Positions 24,592-34,445 are shown, numbered from the stretch's first letter. The stretch: DNA of 64,000 bases from Helicobacter_D ganmani (GCF_965138225.1 NZ_CBCSAX010000008.1), one strand, 5' to 3'. The notes: generated by a model from the letters alone, not told the origin. Numbers and translations: made by a program.

Positions 24592-25452
24592 ATGCAAATC
24601 CAACAGAAACTAAAAGATTTAAGCGAATTGGTAATGCTTCAGCATAGTTTTTTTTCTATGCCTTTTATGTTTATTGCCTTACTAACTAGTGCAAAGGGCT
24701 GGTTTGGCTGGAAATTATTTATTTTTGGTGTGATTGCGACCATTAGTGCGCGCAATTTTGCTATGGCATTCAATCGCTATGCAGACCGCAAGTTTGATAG
24801 CACAAATCCGCGCACTCAAAACCGCCCAAGCGTAGATGGCAGAATTGCGCCCAATGCAATTTTATTCTTTATCTTTGTTAATGCAGTCATTTTTGTTTGC
24901 ATTAGCTATTTTATTAATGCTTTGTGTTTTTATCTTTCTATCCCTATTCTTGCGATTCTTGCAAGTTATTCGCTGTTTAAACGTTTCTCTAGCTTAGCGC
25001 ATATTGTGCTAGGGCTTTCTTTGGGGTTAGCTCCTATTGCAGGGGCGATTGCAGCAAGCGGCGAGATTCCATTATGGAGCATTTATCTATGTATTGGGGT
25101 GCTTTTTTGGGTCGCCGGATTTGACTTACTCTATGCCTTGCAAGACATTGAGCACGACAAAAAAGAGGGTCTGCATTCTATTCCTAGTGTCTTTGGTGTT
25201 ACCAAAACCCTATGGCTTTCAAGGCTTTTTCACTTGCTCACGCTTGTTTTTTGGGGATTATTCATTTTTGAAGCAAATCTTGGCTTATGGATGTGGATTG
25301 GACTTGGAATCTCAATCCTTGCGCTCTTTTTTGAACAATATTTAGTTTCTAAAAATTTTCATCATATCCCGCGCGCATTTTTCACAGTTAATGCCTATCT
25401 CGGAATTGCGCTTTTAGGATTTTGCATTTTAGACTTAATGGCTGGGCTTTAA
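24592..25452 (+). CDS. mqnP: UbiA-family prenyltransferase (probable menaquinone MqnP)
   Basis: A 286-aa integral membrane prenyltransferase with about eight helices. Both Asp-rich magnesium/diphosphate sites are present: NRYADRKFDSTN in the first cytoplasmic loop and DLLYALQDIEHDKKEG in the second. Annotated as ubiA in H. pylori (HP1360). Because the organism uses the futalosine pathway (mqnC is in this window) and makes menaquinone, the likely job is attaching the polyprenyl tail to the futalosine-derived naphthoate. The MqnP symbol is inference; the fold assignment is firm. Confidence 0.88.
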   Translation: MQIQQKLKDLSELVMLQHSFFSMPFMFIALLTSAKGWFGWKLFIFGVIATISARNFAMAFNRYADRKFDSTNPRTQNRPSVDGRIAPNAILFFIFVNAVIFVCISYFINALCFYLSIPILAILASYSLFKRFSSLAHIVLGLSLGLAPIAGAIAASGEIPLWSIYLCIGVLFWVAGFDLLYALQDIEHDKKEGLHSIPSVFGVTKTLWLSRLFHLLTLVFWGLFIFEANLGLWMWIGLGISILALFFEQYLVSKNFHHIPRAFFTVNAYLGIALLGFCILDLMAGL

Positions 25453-25455
25453 ATA

Positions 25456-25995
25456 ATGGAAAATTTCGTTAAAAGTCGCCTGATTCACACAGCCTTAAAA
25501 ATAGAATTTGACCAAGTACATACTAATGCAGAATCCTATGCACTAGAATTTAATAAACTCACACAAAGCGACGAAGATCCTATTGGAGAATGGTTGCGCC
25601 TTATGCGTGCAAAGAAAGGAAATTTAGAGGGCGAAAATGCCGTGATTTTGGAGCTTTTAGTAGAAATTTACCGCAAGATAGAATCACTAGAATCTCGCAT
25701 AGAGGGAAATACAAAAGCCTATGTTCCGCTAGAAAACAAAGCAACCATTAGCACAATCGGGCATAGTTGCTTTGCGCTTTTGGATACGAATCTTTTAGAA
25801 AATACACTTTATTATGGTAGAATAGAGCTTCCAACTTTTCCAACGCGTATCGTGCCTGTATATTTTATTTATCATTCAGAGCTTGCTTGGATTGAACAAA
25901 TCCACGCAAGAGATGAGATTGAATGGGACGGCTATGTAGCAGGAAAAGAGCGTGCGCTGATTCGCTCACTTAAAACTCAACAAAAAGGCAAATAA
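25456..25995 (+). CDS. Conserved hypothetical protein, possibly PilZ-like
   Basis: A 179-aa soluble protein. The N-terminal half is helical (residues 1-95, ending in IYRKIESLESRIEG). The C-terminal half is beta-rich (ISTIGHSCFALLDTNL, YYGRIELPTFPTRIVPVYF). The helical-plus-barrel layout is reminiscent of degenerate PilZ proteins, but the RxxxR c-di-GMP motif is not evident. It lies 3 bp after the prenyltransferase gene and its stop overlaps the next start. Function unknown. Confidence 0.75.
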   Translation: MENFVKSRLIHTALKIEFDQVHTNAESYALEFNKLTQSDEDPIGEWLRLMRAKKGNLEGENAVILELLVEIYRKIESLESRIEGNTKAYVPLENKATISTIGHSCFALLDTNLLENTLYYGRIELPTFPTRIVPVYFIYHSELAWIEQIHARDEIEWDGYVAGKERALIRSLKTQQKGK

Positions 25996-26555
25996 TGTTC
26001 AATGATGCAAATTTATTACTTTGGGGTGGAATCGGAATCGCCATCGTTTTTATTTTACTCATTGTGTATTTATATCTCAAAGAGGGTGAAAACGCCAAGC
26101 GCGCGCGTCGTTATGAAAAATCCATTGAGGAGCTTAACAAAGAAGTTTATCGCTTGCAGAAAAGAATCAAAGAGCAAGAAAATGAATTGGAGCATTTTAA
26201 AACCCATATCAAAGCACAAATCTATCAAGACATGCGCTTGGAAATGAAAAATCTGTTAGATTCCAATTTACACACACAAATAATGCCCATCAAAGTGGAA
26301 ATGGAATCCCTCAAAACACAATGGAATGACTGCAAAAACAATCTTCGTGATTTAGGGGATTTAGAAAACAAAATCTTTCATTTAGAGGAAAGATTGAAAG
26401 AATTTGTCTATACTCCAAGCAATCCTACAAATATTGATGAGGGGAGGATTATTTCAATGTTCAAAGATGGCTGGAGCGTGGATTCTATCGCCAAAGAATT
26501 ACGCATTGGTAAGGGTGAAGTAGAATTTACACTGAAATTTGCCAACTTAAATTAA
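25995..26555 (+). CDS. Membrane-anchored coiled-coil protein with C-terminal HTH-like segment
   Basis: A 186-aa protein: one N-terminal membrane helix (about residues 9-27, GGIGIAIVFILLIVYLYL), a long basic/acidic coiled coil (35-130), and a short C-terminal segment of helix-turn-helix appearance (DEGRIISMFKDGWSVDSIAKEL). Such proteins, called DUF6115 or similar, are common in Campylobacterota; no function is established to my knowledge. Its start shares the A of the preceding stop (TAATG), indicating coupling. Confidence 0.75.
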   Translation: MFNDANLLLWGGIGIAIVFILLIVYLYLKEGENAKRARRYEKSIEELNKEVYRLQKRIKEQENELEHFKTHIKAQIYQDMRLEMKNLLDSNLHTQIMPIKVEMESLKTQWNDCKNNLRDLGDLENKIFHLEERLKEFVYTPSNPTNIDEGRIISMFKDGWSVDSIAKELRIGKGEVEFTLKFANLN

Positions 26556-26564
26556 GGGAAAAGA

Positions 26565-27464
26565 ATGGAATTTCGCGTGCCTGCAACGAGTGCAAACTTA
26601 GGACCGGGCTTTGATAGTTTAGGACTCGCCTTAAATCTTTATAATCATTTTAGCCTCAAACCCTCCAAATTCACCTCCATTCAAATCCATGGAGAAGGCG
26701 CAAAAAATCCTAAATTACGCATAGATAATGTGTTTGTTAGAATCTTTAACGAGCAACTTAAAAAGCTAACAGGCAAAACTCTGCATTTTAAATTTACTTT
26801 TGACAATTCAATACCTATTTCGCGCGGTTTGGGGAGTAGTTCAGCAGTTATTATCGGAGCAATTAGTGCGGCTTTTAAAGTCGCTGGGATTCCGTTCCAA
26901 AAGCAAGAAATTCTAAATCTCGCACTTAATTACGAATCCCACCCCGACAATATTACTCCTGCCTGTATGGGAGGATTTAATGTCTGTATGCTCACGCAAC
27001 GTAAAAATGAAGTGCGTTTTATCCATTCGCCTTTGCCCGATTCCATTCAAGCGGTTGTAGTGATTCCAAATCAATCCATTTCAACCCACCTCTCACGGCA
27101 AACTTTACCCAAAAAATATAGCCAAAAAGATGCTGTGTTTAATCTTTCTCACGCAAGTGTGTTGGCAGGTGCTTTTATCACGCAACATTTTGAATTATTG
27201 CGCGAAGCAAGTATGGATAGATTCCATCAATATTATCGTATGAAACAGATTCCATTGCTTTTTGAAGTGCAAAAATGCGCTCTCTCCTCTGGTGCATTAA
27301 TGAGCACACTCTCTGGCAGTGGTTCAACTTTTTTTAATTTATGTTACAAAGACGATAGTGTGCGATTGCATAAAATCTTAAGCCAAAAATTTCCAAAACT
27401 CAAAATCTTAATATTAAATTTTGATAATTTTGGCGTCGTCTTTGATGATGAATTTAAGCTTTAG
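26565..27464 (+). CDS. thrB: Homoserine kinase
   Basis: Phosphorylates homoserine for threonine synthesis. The 299-aa GHMP kinase shows the N-terminal VPATSANLGPGFDSLG, the ATP-binding loop PISRGLGSSSAVIIG (about residues 87-101) and the C-terminal GALMSTLSGSGSTFF. ATG 26565 follows AGGGAA. It stands directly upstream of ylxR-infB-rbfA-rimP, the arrangement seen in H. pylori (HP1050-HP1046). Confidence 0.96.
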   Translation: MEFRVPATSANLGPGFDSLGLALNLYNHFSLKPSKFTSIQIHGEGAKNPKLRIDNVFVRIFNEQLKKLTGKTLHFKFTFDNSIPISRGLGSSSAVIIGAISAAFKVAGIPFQKQEILNLALNYESHPDNITPACMGGFNVCMLTQRKNEVRFIHSPLPDSIQAVVVIPNQSISTHLSRQTLPKKYSQKDAVFNLSHASVLAGAFITQHFELLREASMDRFHQYYRMKQIPLLFEVQKCALSSGALMSTLSGSGSTFFNLCYKDDSVRLHKILSQKFPKLKILILNFDNFGVVFDDEFKL

Positions 27465-27484
27465 CTTGTTATAATTAGAGCTTT

Positions 27485-27730
27485 ATGTCTAATCCAATTA
27501 GAATGTGTATCGTATGTCGGAATCGCTTTCCACAAGCACAATTAATCCGTTTGCAATACAAAGATTCTGTGTTGAAATGCCATCAAGGTGCAGGTAGAAG
27601 CTTCTATCTCTGCTCTAGTTGCAAAGAAACACCCAAAGCAAGTGATTCTATCGCAAAGATTTGTAAATTGGATAAAAAACACAAAGAAAATATTAAGTTT
27701 GCATTAAAGGAGATTTTTCTGTATGGATAA
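27485..27730 (+). CDS. ylxR: YlxR-family (DUF448) RNA-binding protein
   Basis: An 81-aa protein with the YlxR signature: RMCIVCRNRFPQAQLIRL at the N-terminus and GAGRSFYLC followed by SSC in the middle, giving a basic surface thought to bind RNA. It overlaps infB by 8 bp, the usual nusA/infB-operon partner arrangement. Confidence 0.9.
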   Translation: MSNPIRMCIVCRNRFPQAQLIRLQYKDSVLKCHQGAGRSFYLCSSCKETPKASDSIAKICKLDKKHKENIKFALKEIFLYG

Positions 27731-30479
27731 AATCCGTATTAGTGAGATTGCTAAAGAACTAAGCAAAACAAGCAAAGAAGTTTTACAAAAAGCCCAAGAG
27801 TTAGGTTTTGAATCCAAAACTGCTTCTAGTAGCGTTACAACCGAGCAAGCGGATATATTATATAATTATATTTTATCTGGTGTAAATCCTGTTGCGCAAT
27901 CTCAAGCGAAAGATTCTAAAGAAAGCAAAAAAACTGCAAAAACCAAAAAATCTACCGAAGAGACAAAAAGCAAAACACAGAAGAAAAACCAAGAAAAACC
28001 AAAAGCTACGGCAACCAAAACAACAGGCAAAACCTCTAAAACGCAAAAAGATTCCAAAACAGACACACCAAAAGCTAAAAAAGATTCCGCTAAAGCACTA
28101 GAATCAGACTTACAAATCCAAGAAGATGTTCAAAAAGTTATTCAGGAATTTCAAGATATTTTAGAAGTGCCAGCCGAGGAATCTTTCCAAGAAATAGAAG
28201 AAGCCAAACCCACAGAATCCAACGCAAGCGAAAGCAAACTTCCTCCGCAAATCTCTCAAGAAAATCCTGCTATTAAACGCACCGGATTAAGAATCATCAA
28301 AAAACGCGATGTGCGCGAAAGTCAAGAAGAAACACCAAAACTAGAATCCTACAAAGAATCTCCACGCACCTTGCAAGATTTGCTTGGCAACCTAGAGGAC
28401 AATCAGGGACGCAACAAAGACAAAAAAAAGAAAAAAGACAAACCAAGTGTGCATACAAGCAAAAATTTGGGACAACAAAAAATAGATTTACTAGACAATA
28501 GAGAATTTTATAGCTCCCACGACGATGACGAAGAAGATATTATTTTGTTTGACTTAAGCGTGCAAGATGAACGCAATATGGAAGAAGAAGATAATGAACG
28601 CAAAGCCACAACCGAGCGCATTAAGATTCAAAGACATAATCCCTTTATGGAGCAAGGTAGCACACGAAGGTCTAGTCGCAAAAAAGCTCCCAAAGCGCAA
28701 AAAACACAAGAAACAATTAGCGGTATTGTAAAGATTCCAGAGGAAATTCGCGCCTATGAATTTGCTGAAAAAGTTGGTAGAAGCACAAGTGAAGTCATCA
28801 AAGTGCTTTTTGGTCTTGGAATGATGGTAACCAAAAATGACTTTTTAGAAAAAGATGCAATTGAGATTCTAGCTGAAGAGTTTGGAATCCAAATAGAATT
28901 AATCAACAATGCAGAAGAGCTAGATTACACACAACTAGAAGAGAACAATGACAATGAAAAAGACTTGATTACGCGTGCGCCAGTTGTTACAATTATGGGG
29001 CATGTTGATCACGGCAAAACTTCCTTGTTAGATTACATCAGAAATACCAAAATAGCCCACGGAGAAGCGGGCGGAATCACACAGCATATTGGTGCTTATA
29101 CGATTAACAAAAATGGCAAACAAATCACTTTTATTGATACTCCCGGACACGAAGCATTCAGTGAAATGCGTGCAAGAGGGGCGCAGGCAACTGATATTGC
29201 AATCATTGTAATTGCCGCAGACGACGGTGTGAAACCCCAAACAATTGAAGCCTTAAACCACGCTAAAGCTGCCAATGCTCCTATTATCATTGCAGTAAAT
29301 AAAATTGATAAACCAGAAGCAAACCCAGACAAGCTCAAAGCAGAAGCTGCGGAACTCGGTTTTACTCCGCTAGAATGGGGAGGAAATTATGAGTTTGTCC
29401 ATATTTCCGCTAAAAGTGGAGAAGGAATTGATGACTTGCTAGAAACGATTTTATTACAAGCAGAAATTTTAGAACTTAAAGCCAATCCTAACAAATCTGC
29501 GCGTGCAGTTGTGATTGAAAGTAGCCTTGAAAAAGGCAAAGGACCTGTTGCCACATTGATTGTCCAAAATGGAACTTTGCATATAGGGGATAGTATTATC
29601 GCTGACACTGCTTTTGGGCGCGTTCGAGCTATTAGTGATGATTTGGGCAAATCCATTCACAGCATTCCTCCTTCAGGCGTGGGAGTAATCACGGGCTTAA
29701 ATGAAGTGCCACCTGCTGGCTCTATCCTCCTTGCGGTAGAAAATGACAATATTGCACGAGATTATGCACAAAAACGTGCGGCACACTTGCGTCAAAAAGA
29801 ACTTTCGCATTCTACAAAAGTTTCTTTTGATGAGCTTAGCTCTATGGTAGCACAAGGGCAGCTCAAAAACCTGCCCGCCATTATCAAAGCAGACACACAA
29901 GGAAGCTTAGAGGCAATTCGCGGAAGCTTAGAAAAACTACAAAACGAGGAAGTGAAAGTCAATATTATTCATAAGGGTGTGGGCGGAATCACAGAAAGCG
30001 ACTTGGCTCTTGCGGGGGCAAGTGCGAATTGTGTGATTTTAGGATTCAATGTGCGTCCAACAGGAAGCGTAAAAAATAAGGCGAAAGAACTTGGAATCCA
30101 AATCAAAACCTATTCCATTATTTATTCGCTTTTAGACGATATTAAAGCCTTGCTTGGCGGCTTGCTCTCACCTGTTTTAGAAGAAGAAAACACCGGACAA
30201 GCGGAAGTGCGCGAGACTTTCAATATTGCCAAAGTCGGAACGATTGCCGGTTGCTTCGTAACCGATGGCGTAATTCAAAGAGGAATCAAGGTGCGCTTAA
30301 TCCGCAATGGTGTCGTGATTCATAATGGCAACATTACTTCACTCAAACGTTTTAAAGATGATGCACGCGAAGTGGCAAAAGGCTTTGAATGTGGAATTAT
30401 GCTAGAAGATTACAACGACATTCAAGTCGGCGATGTCTTTGAAACCTATAAAGAAGTGGAAAAACAAAGGACGCTTTAA
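27723..30479 (+). CDS. infB: Translation initiation factor IF-2
   Basis: GTPase that places initiator tRNA on the 30S subunit. The 918-aa protein has an N-terminal IF2N helix motif (residues 1-45). A long Lys/Glu/Ser-rich low-complexity region follows (about 55-320), then a second IF2N-like segment. The G domain has GHVDHGKTS (G1), DTPGHEAF (G3) and NKIDKPEA (G4), followed by domains II-IV. The low-complexity part gives a spurious Lys-rich frame on the same strand. The stop overlaps the rbfA start (TAATG). Confidence 0.97.
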   Translation: MDKIRISEIAKELSKTSKEVLQKAQELGFESKTASSSVTTEQADILYNYILSGVNPVAQSQAKDSKESKKTAKTKKSTEETKSKTQKKNQEKPKATATKTTGKTSKTQKDSKTDTPKAKKDSAKALESDLQIQEDVQKVIQEFQDILEVPAEESFQEIEEAKPTESNASESKLPPQISQENPAIKRTGLRIIKKRDVRESQEETPKLESYKESPRTLQDLLGNLEDNQGRNKDKKKKKDKPSVHTSKNLGQQKIDLLDNREFYSSHDDDEEDIILFDLSVQDERNMEEEDNERKATTERIKIQRHNPFMEQGSTRRSSRKKAPKAQKTQETISGIVKIPEEIRAYEFAEKVGRSTSEVIKVLFGLGMMVTKNDFLEKDAIEILAEEFGIQIELINNAEELDYTQLEENNDNEKDLITRAPVVTIMGHVDHGKTSLLDYIRNTKIAHGEAGGITQHIGAYTINKNGKQITFIDTPGHEAFSEMRARGAQATDIAIIVIAADDGVKPQTIEALNHAKAANAPIIIAVNKIDKPEANPDKLKAEAAELGFTPLEWGGNYEFVHISAKSGEGIDDLLETILLQAEILELKANPNKSARAVVIESSLEKGKGPVATLIVQNGTLHIGDSIIADTAFGRVRAISDDLGKSIHSIPPSGVGVITGLNEVPPAGSILLAVENDNIARDYAQKRAAHLRQKELSHSTKVSFDELSSMVAQGQLKNLPAIIKADTQGSLEAIRGSLEKLQNEEVKVNIIHKGVGGITESDLALAGASANCVILGFNVRPTGSVKNKAKELGIQIKTYSIIYSLLDDIKALLGGLLSPVLEEENTGQAEVRETFNIAKVGTIAGCFVTDGVIQRGIKVRLIRNGVVIHNGNITSLKRFKDDAREVAKGFECGIMLEDYNDIQVGDVFETYKEVEKQRTL

Positions 30480-30862
30480 TGCAAGACATTAAGCTTGCTC
30501 GCACACAATCTTTACTGAAAGAGATTCTACCAAGTGCATTAGCAAACCTCAATGACACGCGCCTAAATTCTCTCAATGTAATAGAGGTTAAATGTTCGCG
30601 TGGTAAATATTTTGCCGAAGTTTTCCTAAACGCTCCTTTTGCAACCCAACAAGAAAAAGCAGAGATTCTAACCCAACTCAAAAAAGCACGCGGAATTATC
30701 AAGGAATATTGCTTAGAAGAAACGGGCTGGTTTCGTTGTCCAGACTTCAAATTTAGCTTTGACACAACCTTAGAACAAGAAAATCGTTTGGATAAAATCT
30801 TTGATACACTCCAAAAAGAGCGCGAAAGCAAACAAAAGGGGAAAAATGACACTTGCTCCTGA
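30479..30862 (+). CDS. rbfA: Ribosome-binding factor A
   Basis: 30S maturation factor. The 127-aa protein begins with the RbfA-type helix KLARTQSLLKEILPSALANL and has the KH-like domain segment VIEVKCSRGKYFAEVFLN. It overlaps infB by one base and rimP by 17 bp, forming a tight translation-factor operon. Confidence 0.92.
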   Translation: MQDIKLARTQSLLKEILPSALANLNDTRLNSLNVIEVKCSRGKYFAEVFLNAPFATQQEKAEILTQLKKARGIIKEYCLEETGWFRCPDFKFSFDTTLEQENRLDKIFDTLQKERESKQKGKNDTCS

Positions 30863-31304
30863 TTTAGAAATCAAAATCAAAATATTAATAGAAAGTCTAG
30901 GTTTTACTCTTTATGATATTTTTAATATTAAAGAAAATGAGAATCAGATTTTGCGTATTTGTATCACAAAGTCAAATAGAGAGGATTCCGCTAGTGTAAC
31001 ACTTGAAGATTGCCAAGAAGTAAGCCTTGCTCTTTCGCCTTTGCTAGATGTTGAAATGCCAAATTCTGAAAAGTATTTTTTAGAAGTTAGTTCACCCGGA
31101 ATTGAACGCACGCTTAGAACCCTTGCACATTATCAAAACGCCATAGGAGAACTTGTCAAAATCAAAACCATAGACAAAAAAGAATTCAAAGGCAAACTTT
31201 TACAAGTGAATCAAAACACTCTTACCCTAGAAGATACTCAAGCAAATATGCAAATAATCCCACTAGAGTCTATCAAAAAAGCTCAAACCTACTTTGAATG
31301 GTAG
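30846..31304 (+). CDS. rimP: Ribosome maturation factor RimP
   Basis: A 152-aa 30S assembly factor with the N-terminal alpha/beta domain (IKILIESLGFTLYDIF), the family motif YFLEVSSPGIERTLRT and a C-terminal SH3-like barrel (KIKTIDKKEFKGKLLQV). I chose ATG 30846 because AGGGG precedes it and the family starts here. A longer frame from 30801 would add 15 residues encoded inside rbfA. The 3' end overlaps ribD by 7 bp. Confidence 0.93.
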   Translation: MTLAPDLEIKIKILIESLGFTLYDIFNIKENENQILRICITKSNREDSASVTLEDCQEVSLALSPLLDVEMPNSEKYFLEVSSPGIERTLRTLAHYQNAIGELVKIKTIDKKEFKGKLLQVNQNTLTLEDTQANMQIIPLESIKKAQTYFEW

Positions 31305-32389
31305 TCTCTCACGTGCAAAATATAGGCACAGATGAATTTTATTTGAATCTTTGCTTGCAAAGTGCGTGGCAAAACCAACTCATCACACTGCCAAATCCCG
31401 CTGTAAGCGCACTCATATTAGACCAATATGGCACAATTTTAAGCCTAGAATCGCACCAAGAATGTGGCAAACCACACGCAGAAGTGCTTGCTCTTCAAAA
31501 AGCCTATGCAAAACTAAGCGGCGATTGTGAAATCTTGCGACTAAGCGATTCTGCGCAAATCCATCAGTATTTGCTCAAATGCTCCCAAAATCTTTTTAAT
31601 AAGACTACGATTTATGTCAGCCTAGAACCTTGCGGTAGTCATAAATGCGGTAGAACTCCCTCTTGCACAAGTCTTTTAAAAGCACTAAAACCAAAACGTA
31701 TTATTATTGCCACACAAGATAGAAGCCAAAACGCTAAAGGCGGGGCGGAGGAACTAGAACAATGCGGAATCCTTGTAACAAAAGCTTGGGAAACAAAAAA
31801 CTTAACTTCCATTCATCAATGCGCAAACTCTCTCTTGTATCCCTTCAATGCCCTGCAAACAAAAGGGCGATTCTTACTCTACAAATATGCTTGCAGGCTA
31901 GATGGTAGCATTAATGGCGGACAAATCAGCTCAAAAGCAGCCCAAAGCAAAATGCACGATTATCGTGCAAAAGCAGATTTTTTGCTCCTTTCTGGCAAAA
32001 CAATAAGAGAAGATAAGCCGACACTTGATGCAAGATTTGCAAGTTTGGAATCCAAACGCCCTCCAAATATCTTAATATTAACGCGTGATAATAATTTCTC
32101 TACTGATGCACCACTTTTTGATATACCAAACAGAGAGGTAAAAATATTAAATCAAATAAACCCTACATTACAAAATATTAATGGGTTTATAATGTGTGAG
32201 GGCGGAGCAGAACTCCTAAGTGCATTACAGCCACATATAGATATGCTTCTTGTGATTTTACAACCAAGCTTTAATGCAGATTTTACTCTCACAATGCACC
32301 TAAGACTTTCCTTTCATCTTGTCCATAGTATGCAAATAGGAGAAGATTTGTTTTTATGGCTTTTACCCAAAAATCAACCAATGCTTTAA
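31298..32389 (+). CDS. ribD: Bifunctional riboflavin deaminase/reductase
   Basis: Second and third steps of riboflavin synthesis. The 363-aa protein has an N-terminal zinc deaminase domain with HAE (in GKPHAEVLALQ) and PCGSHKCGRTPSC. A C-terminal NADPH-dependent reductase domain follows, with KYACRLDGSINGG and SGKTIREDKPTLDARF. A normal-length two-domain RibD. It starts inside the rimP stop region, so is co-transcribed with the infB cluster. Confidence 0.93.
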   Translation: MVVSHVQNIGTDEFYLNLCLQSAWQNQLITLPNPAVSALILDQYGTILSLESHQECGKPHAEVLALQKAYAKLSGDCEILRLSDSAQIHQYLLKCSQNLFNKTTIYVSLEPCGSHKCGRTPSCTSLLKALKPKRIIIATQDRSQNAKGGAEELEQCGILVTKAWETKNLTSIHQCANSLLYPFNALQTKGRFLLYKYACRLDGSINGGQISSKAAQSKMHDYRAKADFLLLSGKTIREDKPTLDARFASLESKRPPNILILTRDNNFSTDAPLFDIPNREVKILNQINPTLQNINGFIMCEGGAELLSALQPHIDMLLVILQPSFNADFTLTMHLRLSFHLVHSMQIGEDLFLWLLPKNQPML

Positions 32390-32450
32390 TTCTTTGCATT
32401 TGTATCCCTAATGAGCAAAACAATCCGCTGCGTCCTTTGCAAGATTCCAT

Positions 32451-33350
32451 TTATTGCTTGCTTTGCTCCAAAACATATTCCTCAAATTTTAACAAAATTG
32501 GATTATGAAGCTGACTTCGACGCTTAAGCGAATAAAAAGATTGCTCTAGGGGTAAATTTTTAATTTTAATGGGGAATAAGACTTTATTTTCTAACTCTTT
32601 TCTAATAGCAATTTCAGAAAAGACAGACAATGCGCCCTCACAAATCACCAAATCCTTAATTGCTGTTGTGCAATTTAGCTCAATAAAAATTGGAATCTCA
32701 ACCCCGAGTTTTGCCAAAGCACCCACAAATTGTTCCCTCTGCCCCGAACCATATTCTCTCAAAATCCACATCTTGTCTAGTAAATCCTTAATGTCCCTTG
32801 TGCGCGAGGCGAGAATAAAATCATTGCTCGCCACAATCAAAGAATCCGTATGCAACATTTCACTCACCAACCCTTCGGTGCTCGCATATTGCGAAGAAAT
32901 ATCTCCCTCTACAAGTGCCAAATCCACCGCACCTTTTTTGATTTGTTCAAAACATTCCTTAAAATGGGCAACCTGTAATTTCAGCCTAACTTTTCTGTGT
33001 GTTTTGGCAAACTCAAAAACAATTTTAGGCAAAAAATATTCACTAATTGTATGCGTTGCAACAATACTTAATTCTCCTGTAATCTCTTGAGAATCTGTGC
33101 GCTCCAAACTCTCAAGACTTGCATAATATCCTTGCACTACCTCTAGCCACATTCCGCCTAGAAATAATGCTCTTGAAGTTGGCACTAGCTTCTTTCCAAT
33201 GCGTTCAAAAAGCGGAAAACCCGCAAGTTTTTCTAATCGCTTCACCACTATGGATACATTAGGTTGTGAGATAGAGAATCGTTCGGCTGTTTGTGTAGGA
33301 CTTTTACTCTTTAACAAATCTAAAAATATCTCTAAATCCTTAATTTTCAT
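32451..33350 (-). CDS. LysR-family transcriptional regulator
   Basis: A 299-aa DNA-binding regulator. The N-terminal winged HTH reads KDLEIFLDLLKSKSPTQTAER then SISQPNVSIVVKRLEK and FERIGKKLVPT, followed by a periplasmic-binding-like effector domain. I placed the start at ATG 33350, with AGGGG upstream; an in-frame ATG 18 bp earlier is possible. It overlaps the end of rsmD, so is the last gene of a three-gene minus-strand unit. Target and ligand unknown; the nearest divergent promoter is not its own. C. jejuni Cj1000 is a comparable family member. Confidence 0.9.
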   Translation of the reverse strand: MKIKDLEIFLDLLKSKSPTQTAERFSISQPNVSIVVKRLEKLAGFPLFERIGKKLVPTSRALFLGGMWLEVVQGYYASLESLERTDSQEITGELSIVATHTISEYFLPKIVFEFAKTHRKVRLKLQVAHFKECFEQIKKGAVDLALVEGDISSQYASTEGLVSEMLHTDSLIVASNDFILASRTRDIKDLLDKMWILREYGSGQREQFVGALAKLGVEIPIFIELNCTTAIKDLVICEGALSVFSEIAIRKELENKVLFPIKIKNLPLEQSFYSLKRRSQLHNPILLKFEEYVLEQSKQ

Positions 33351-33948
33351 TTTGCACCCCTGATTCAAAATAGCTCAAAGAACTCCTACCAAATTTCTTC
33401 GTTTTTATGAGCGTAAAACTACCAATATGCGTTGGAATCTCCAAAGAGGAAATATGCTCCAACACAAGCAAATCAAAAAGATTTTTATCCAAATCCTCTA
33501 TCATTTGATAACATCTTTCGTAAATATCTTGCATTGTGTTGCGCACATTAAAAGGTGGGTCAATATATCCAATACTAGGGGATTTCAATATTTTCAAAGC
33601 AAGCTTATAATGATTAAAAGTATCGCCCAAGAAGACACGATAGTTTTCATTGTTTTGACAAGTACTTTGCAAATTTGCTTTTAAAATCTCGCAAGCCTTT
33701 TTATCACTCTCAAAAAACAATGCAAATCTTGCTCCACGACTAAGTGCTTCTATCCCGATACTTCCGCTCCCGGCAAAAAATTCTACAAAACTTGCTCCCA
33801 CAATGCCACTATTTAAAGTATTAAAAAACGATTCCTTTAGAATTGCTTTAGAAGAGCGCGTCGTATCCAAAGAAGCCATTTGCAACTTGCGTCCCTTATA
33901 GATTCCACCTAAAATTCTCAAGGTAGATTTGGGAGGATTTTTAAGCAT
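33340..33948 (-). CDS. rsmD: 16S rRNA (guanine966-N2)-methyltransferase
   Basis: A 202-aa Rossmann-fold methyltransferase. N-terminal LRILGGIYKGRKL and TRSSKAILKESFFNTL are RsmD signatures, FVEFFAGSGSIGIEALSRGA is the SAM-binding motif, and the catalytic DPPF lies in GYIDPPFNV. Start ATG 33948 has AAGGG upstream and the family begins here; a frame 69 bp longer overlaps the gene before it more deeply. Overlaps LysR at its end. Confidence 0.92.
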   Translation of the reverse strand: MLKNPPKSTLRILGGIYKGRKLQMASLDTTRSSKAILKESFFNTLNSGIVGASFVEFFAGSGSIGIEALSRGARFALFFESDKKACEILKANLQSTCQNNENYRVFLGDTFNHYKLALKILKSPSIGYIDPPFNVRNTMQDIYERCYQMIEDLDKNLFDLLVLEHISSLEIPTHIGSFTLIKTKKFGRSSLSYFESGVQNEN

Positions 33949-34417
33949 TTTTGCCCTTATAATGCTCCAAAACAATCGTTTGAATTTCTTTTGCAAAACT
34001 GCGTAAAACTTCCTCAATTTTCGTATTCAAATCAGAATTCTCAAAAAGAGGCGGAATCTCTTGCTTTAAATTATCCAAACGATTAAAATCACCAAAACCA
34101 CTAGAGCTTGACTTAATAAAATCCTCTCCTTGCAAATCCTGATAACTCCTAGATTCCTCATTTTGCGATTCTTGCATTGCTCTGCCTCTGATTTTTCTAT
34201 CAAAAGCCTCTAGTTCTTGTAGTAGAATTTCTCGCGTAAAAGGAATCTTAAGGTTTGCCTCCTCAAAATCTCCGATTAAGAATACAGGTTTTTGGGATTC
34301 TACAAGTTGTGTCGCGACGACAAAATCACAAAGCTTATAACTTGTAAGATATTCCTTTAAATACATCTCCAAACTGCGGTCTAACAACAAAGAATCGCAA
34401 ATCAGCGCAATTTTCAT
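33941..34417 (-). CDS. Conserved hypothetical protein
   Basis: A 158-aa cytoplasmic protein starting MKIALICDSLLLDRSLEMYL. The first 55 residues look like a small alpha/beta sensor or receiver-like domain (ALICDSLL ... KPVFLIGDF). A polar, Ser/Glu-rich middle and a C-terminal amphipathic helix (NTKIEEVLRSFAKEIQTIVLEH) follow. No family recognised. First gene of the hypothetical-rsmD-lysR unit, divergent from aroQ. Confidence 0.7.
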   Translation of the reverse strand: MKIALICDSLLLDRSLEMYLKEYLTSYKLCDFVVATQLVESQKPVFLIGDFEEANLKIPFTREILLQELEAFDRKIRGRAMQESQNEESRSYQDLQGEDFIKSSSSGFGDFNRLDNLKQEIPPLFENSDLNTKIEEVLRSFAKEIQTIVLEHYKGKNA

Positions 34418-34445
34418 AATAGAATCCTTACAAAATATTTTATCA

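Noticed and set aside
27892..28101. Lysine/Gln-rich frame inside infB
   Set aside because: It is the +1 shadow of the low-complexity infB linker with no start signal of its own.
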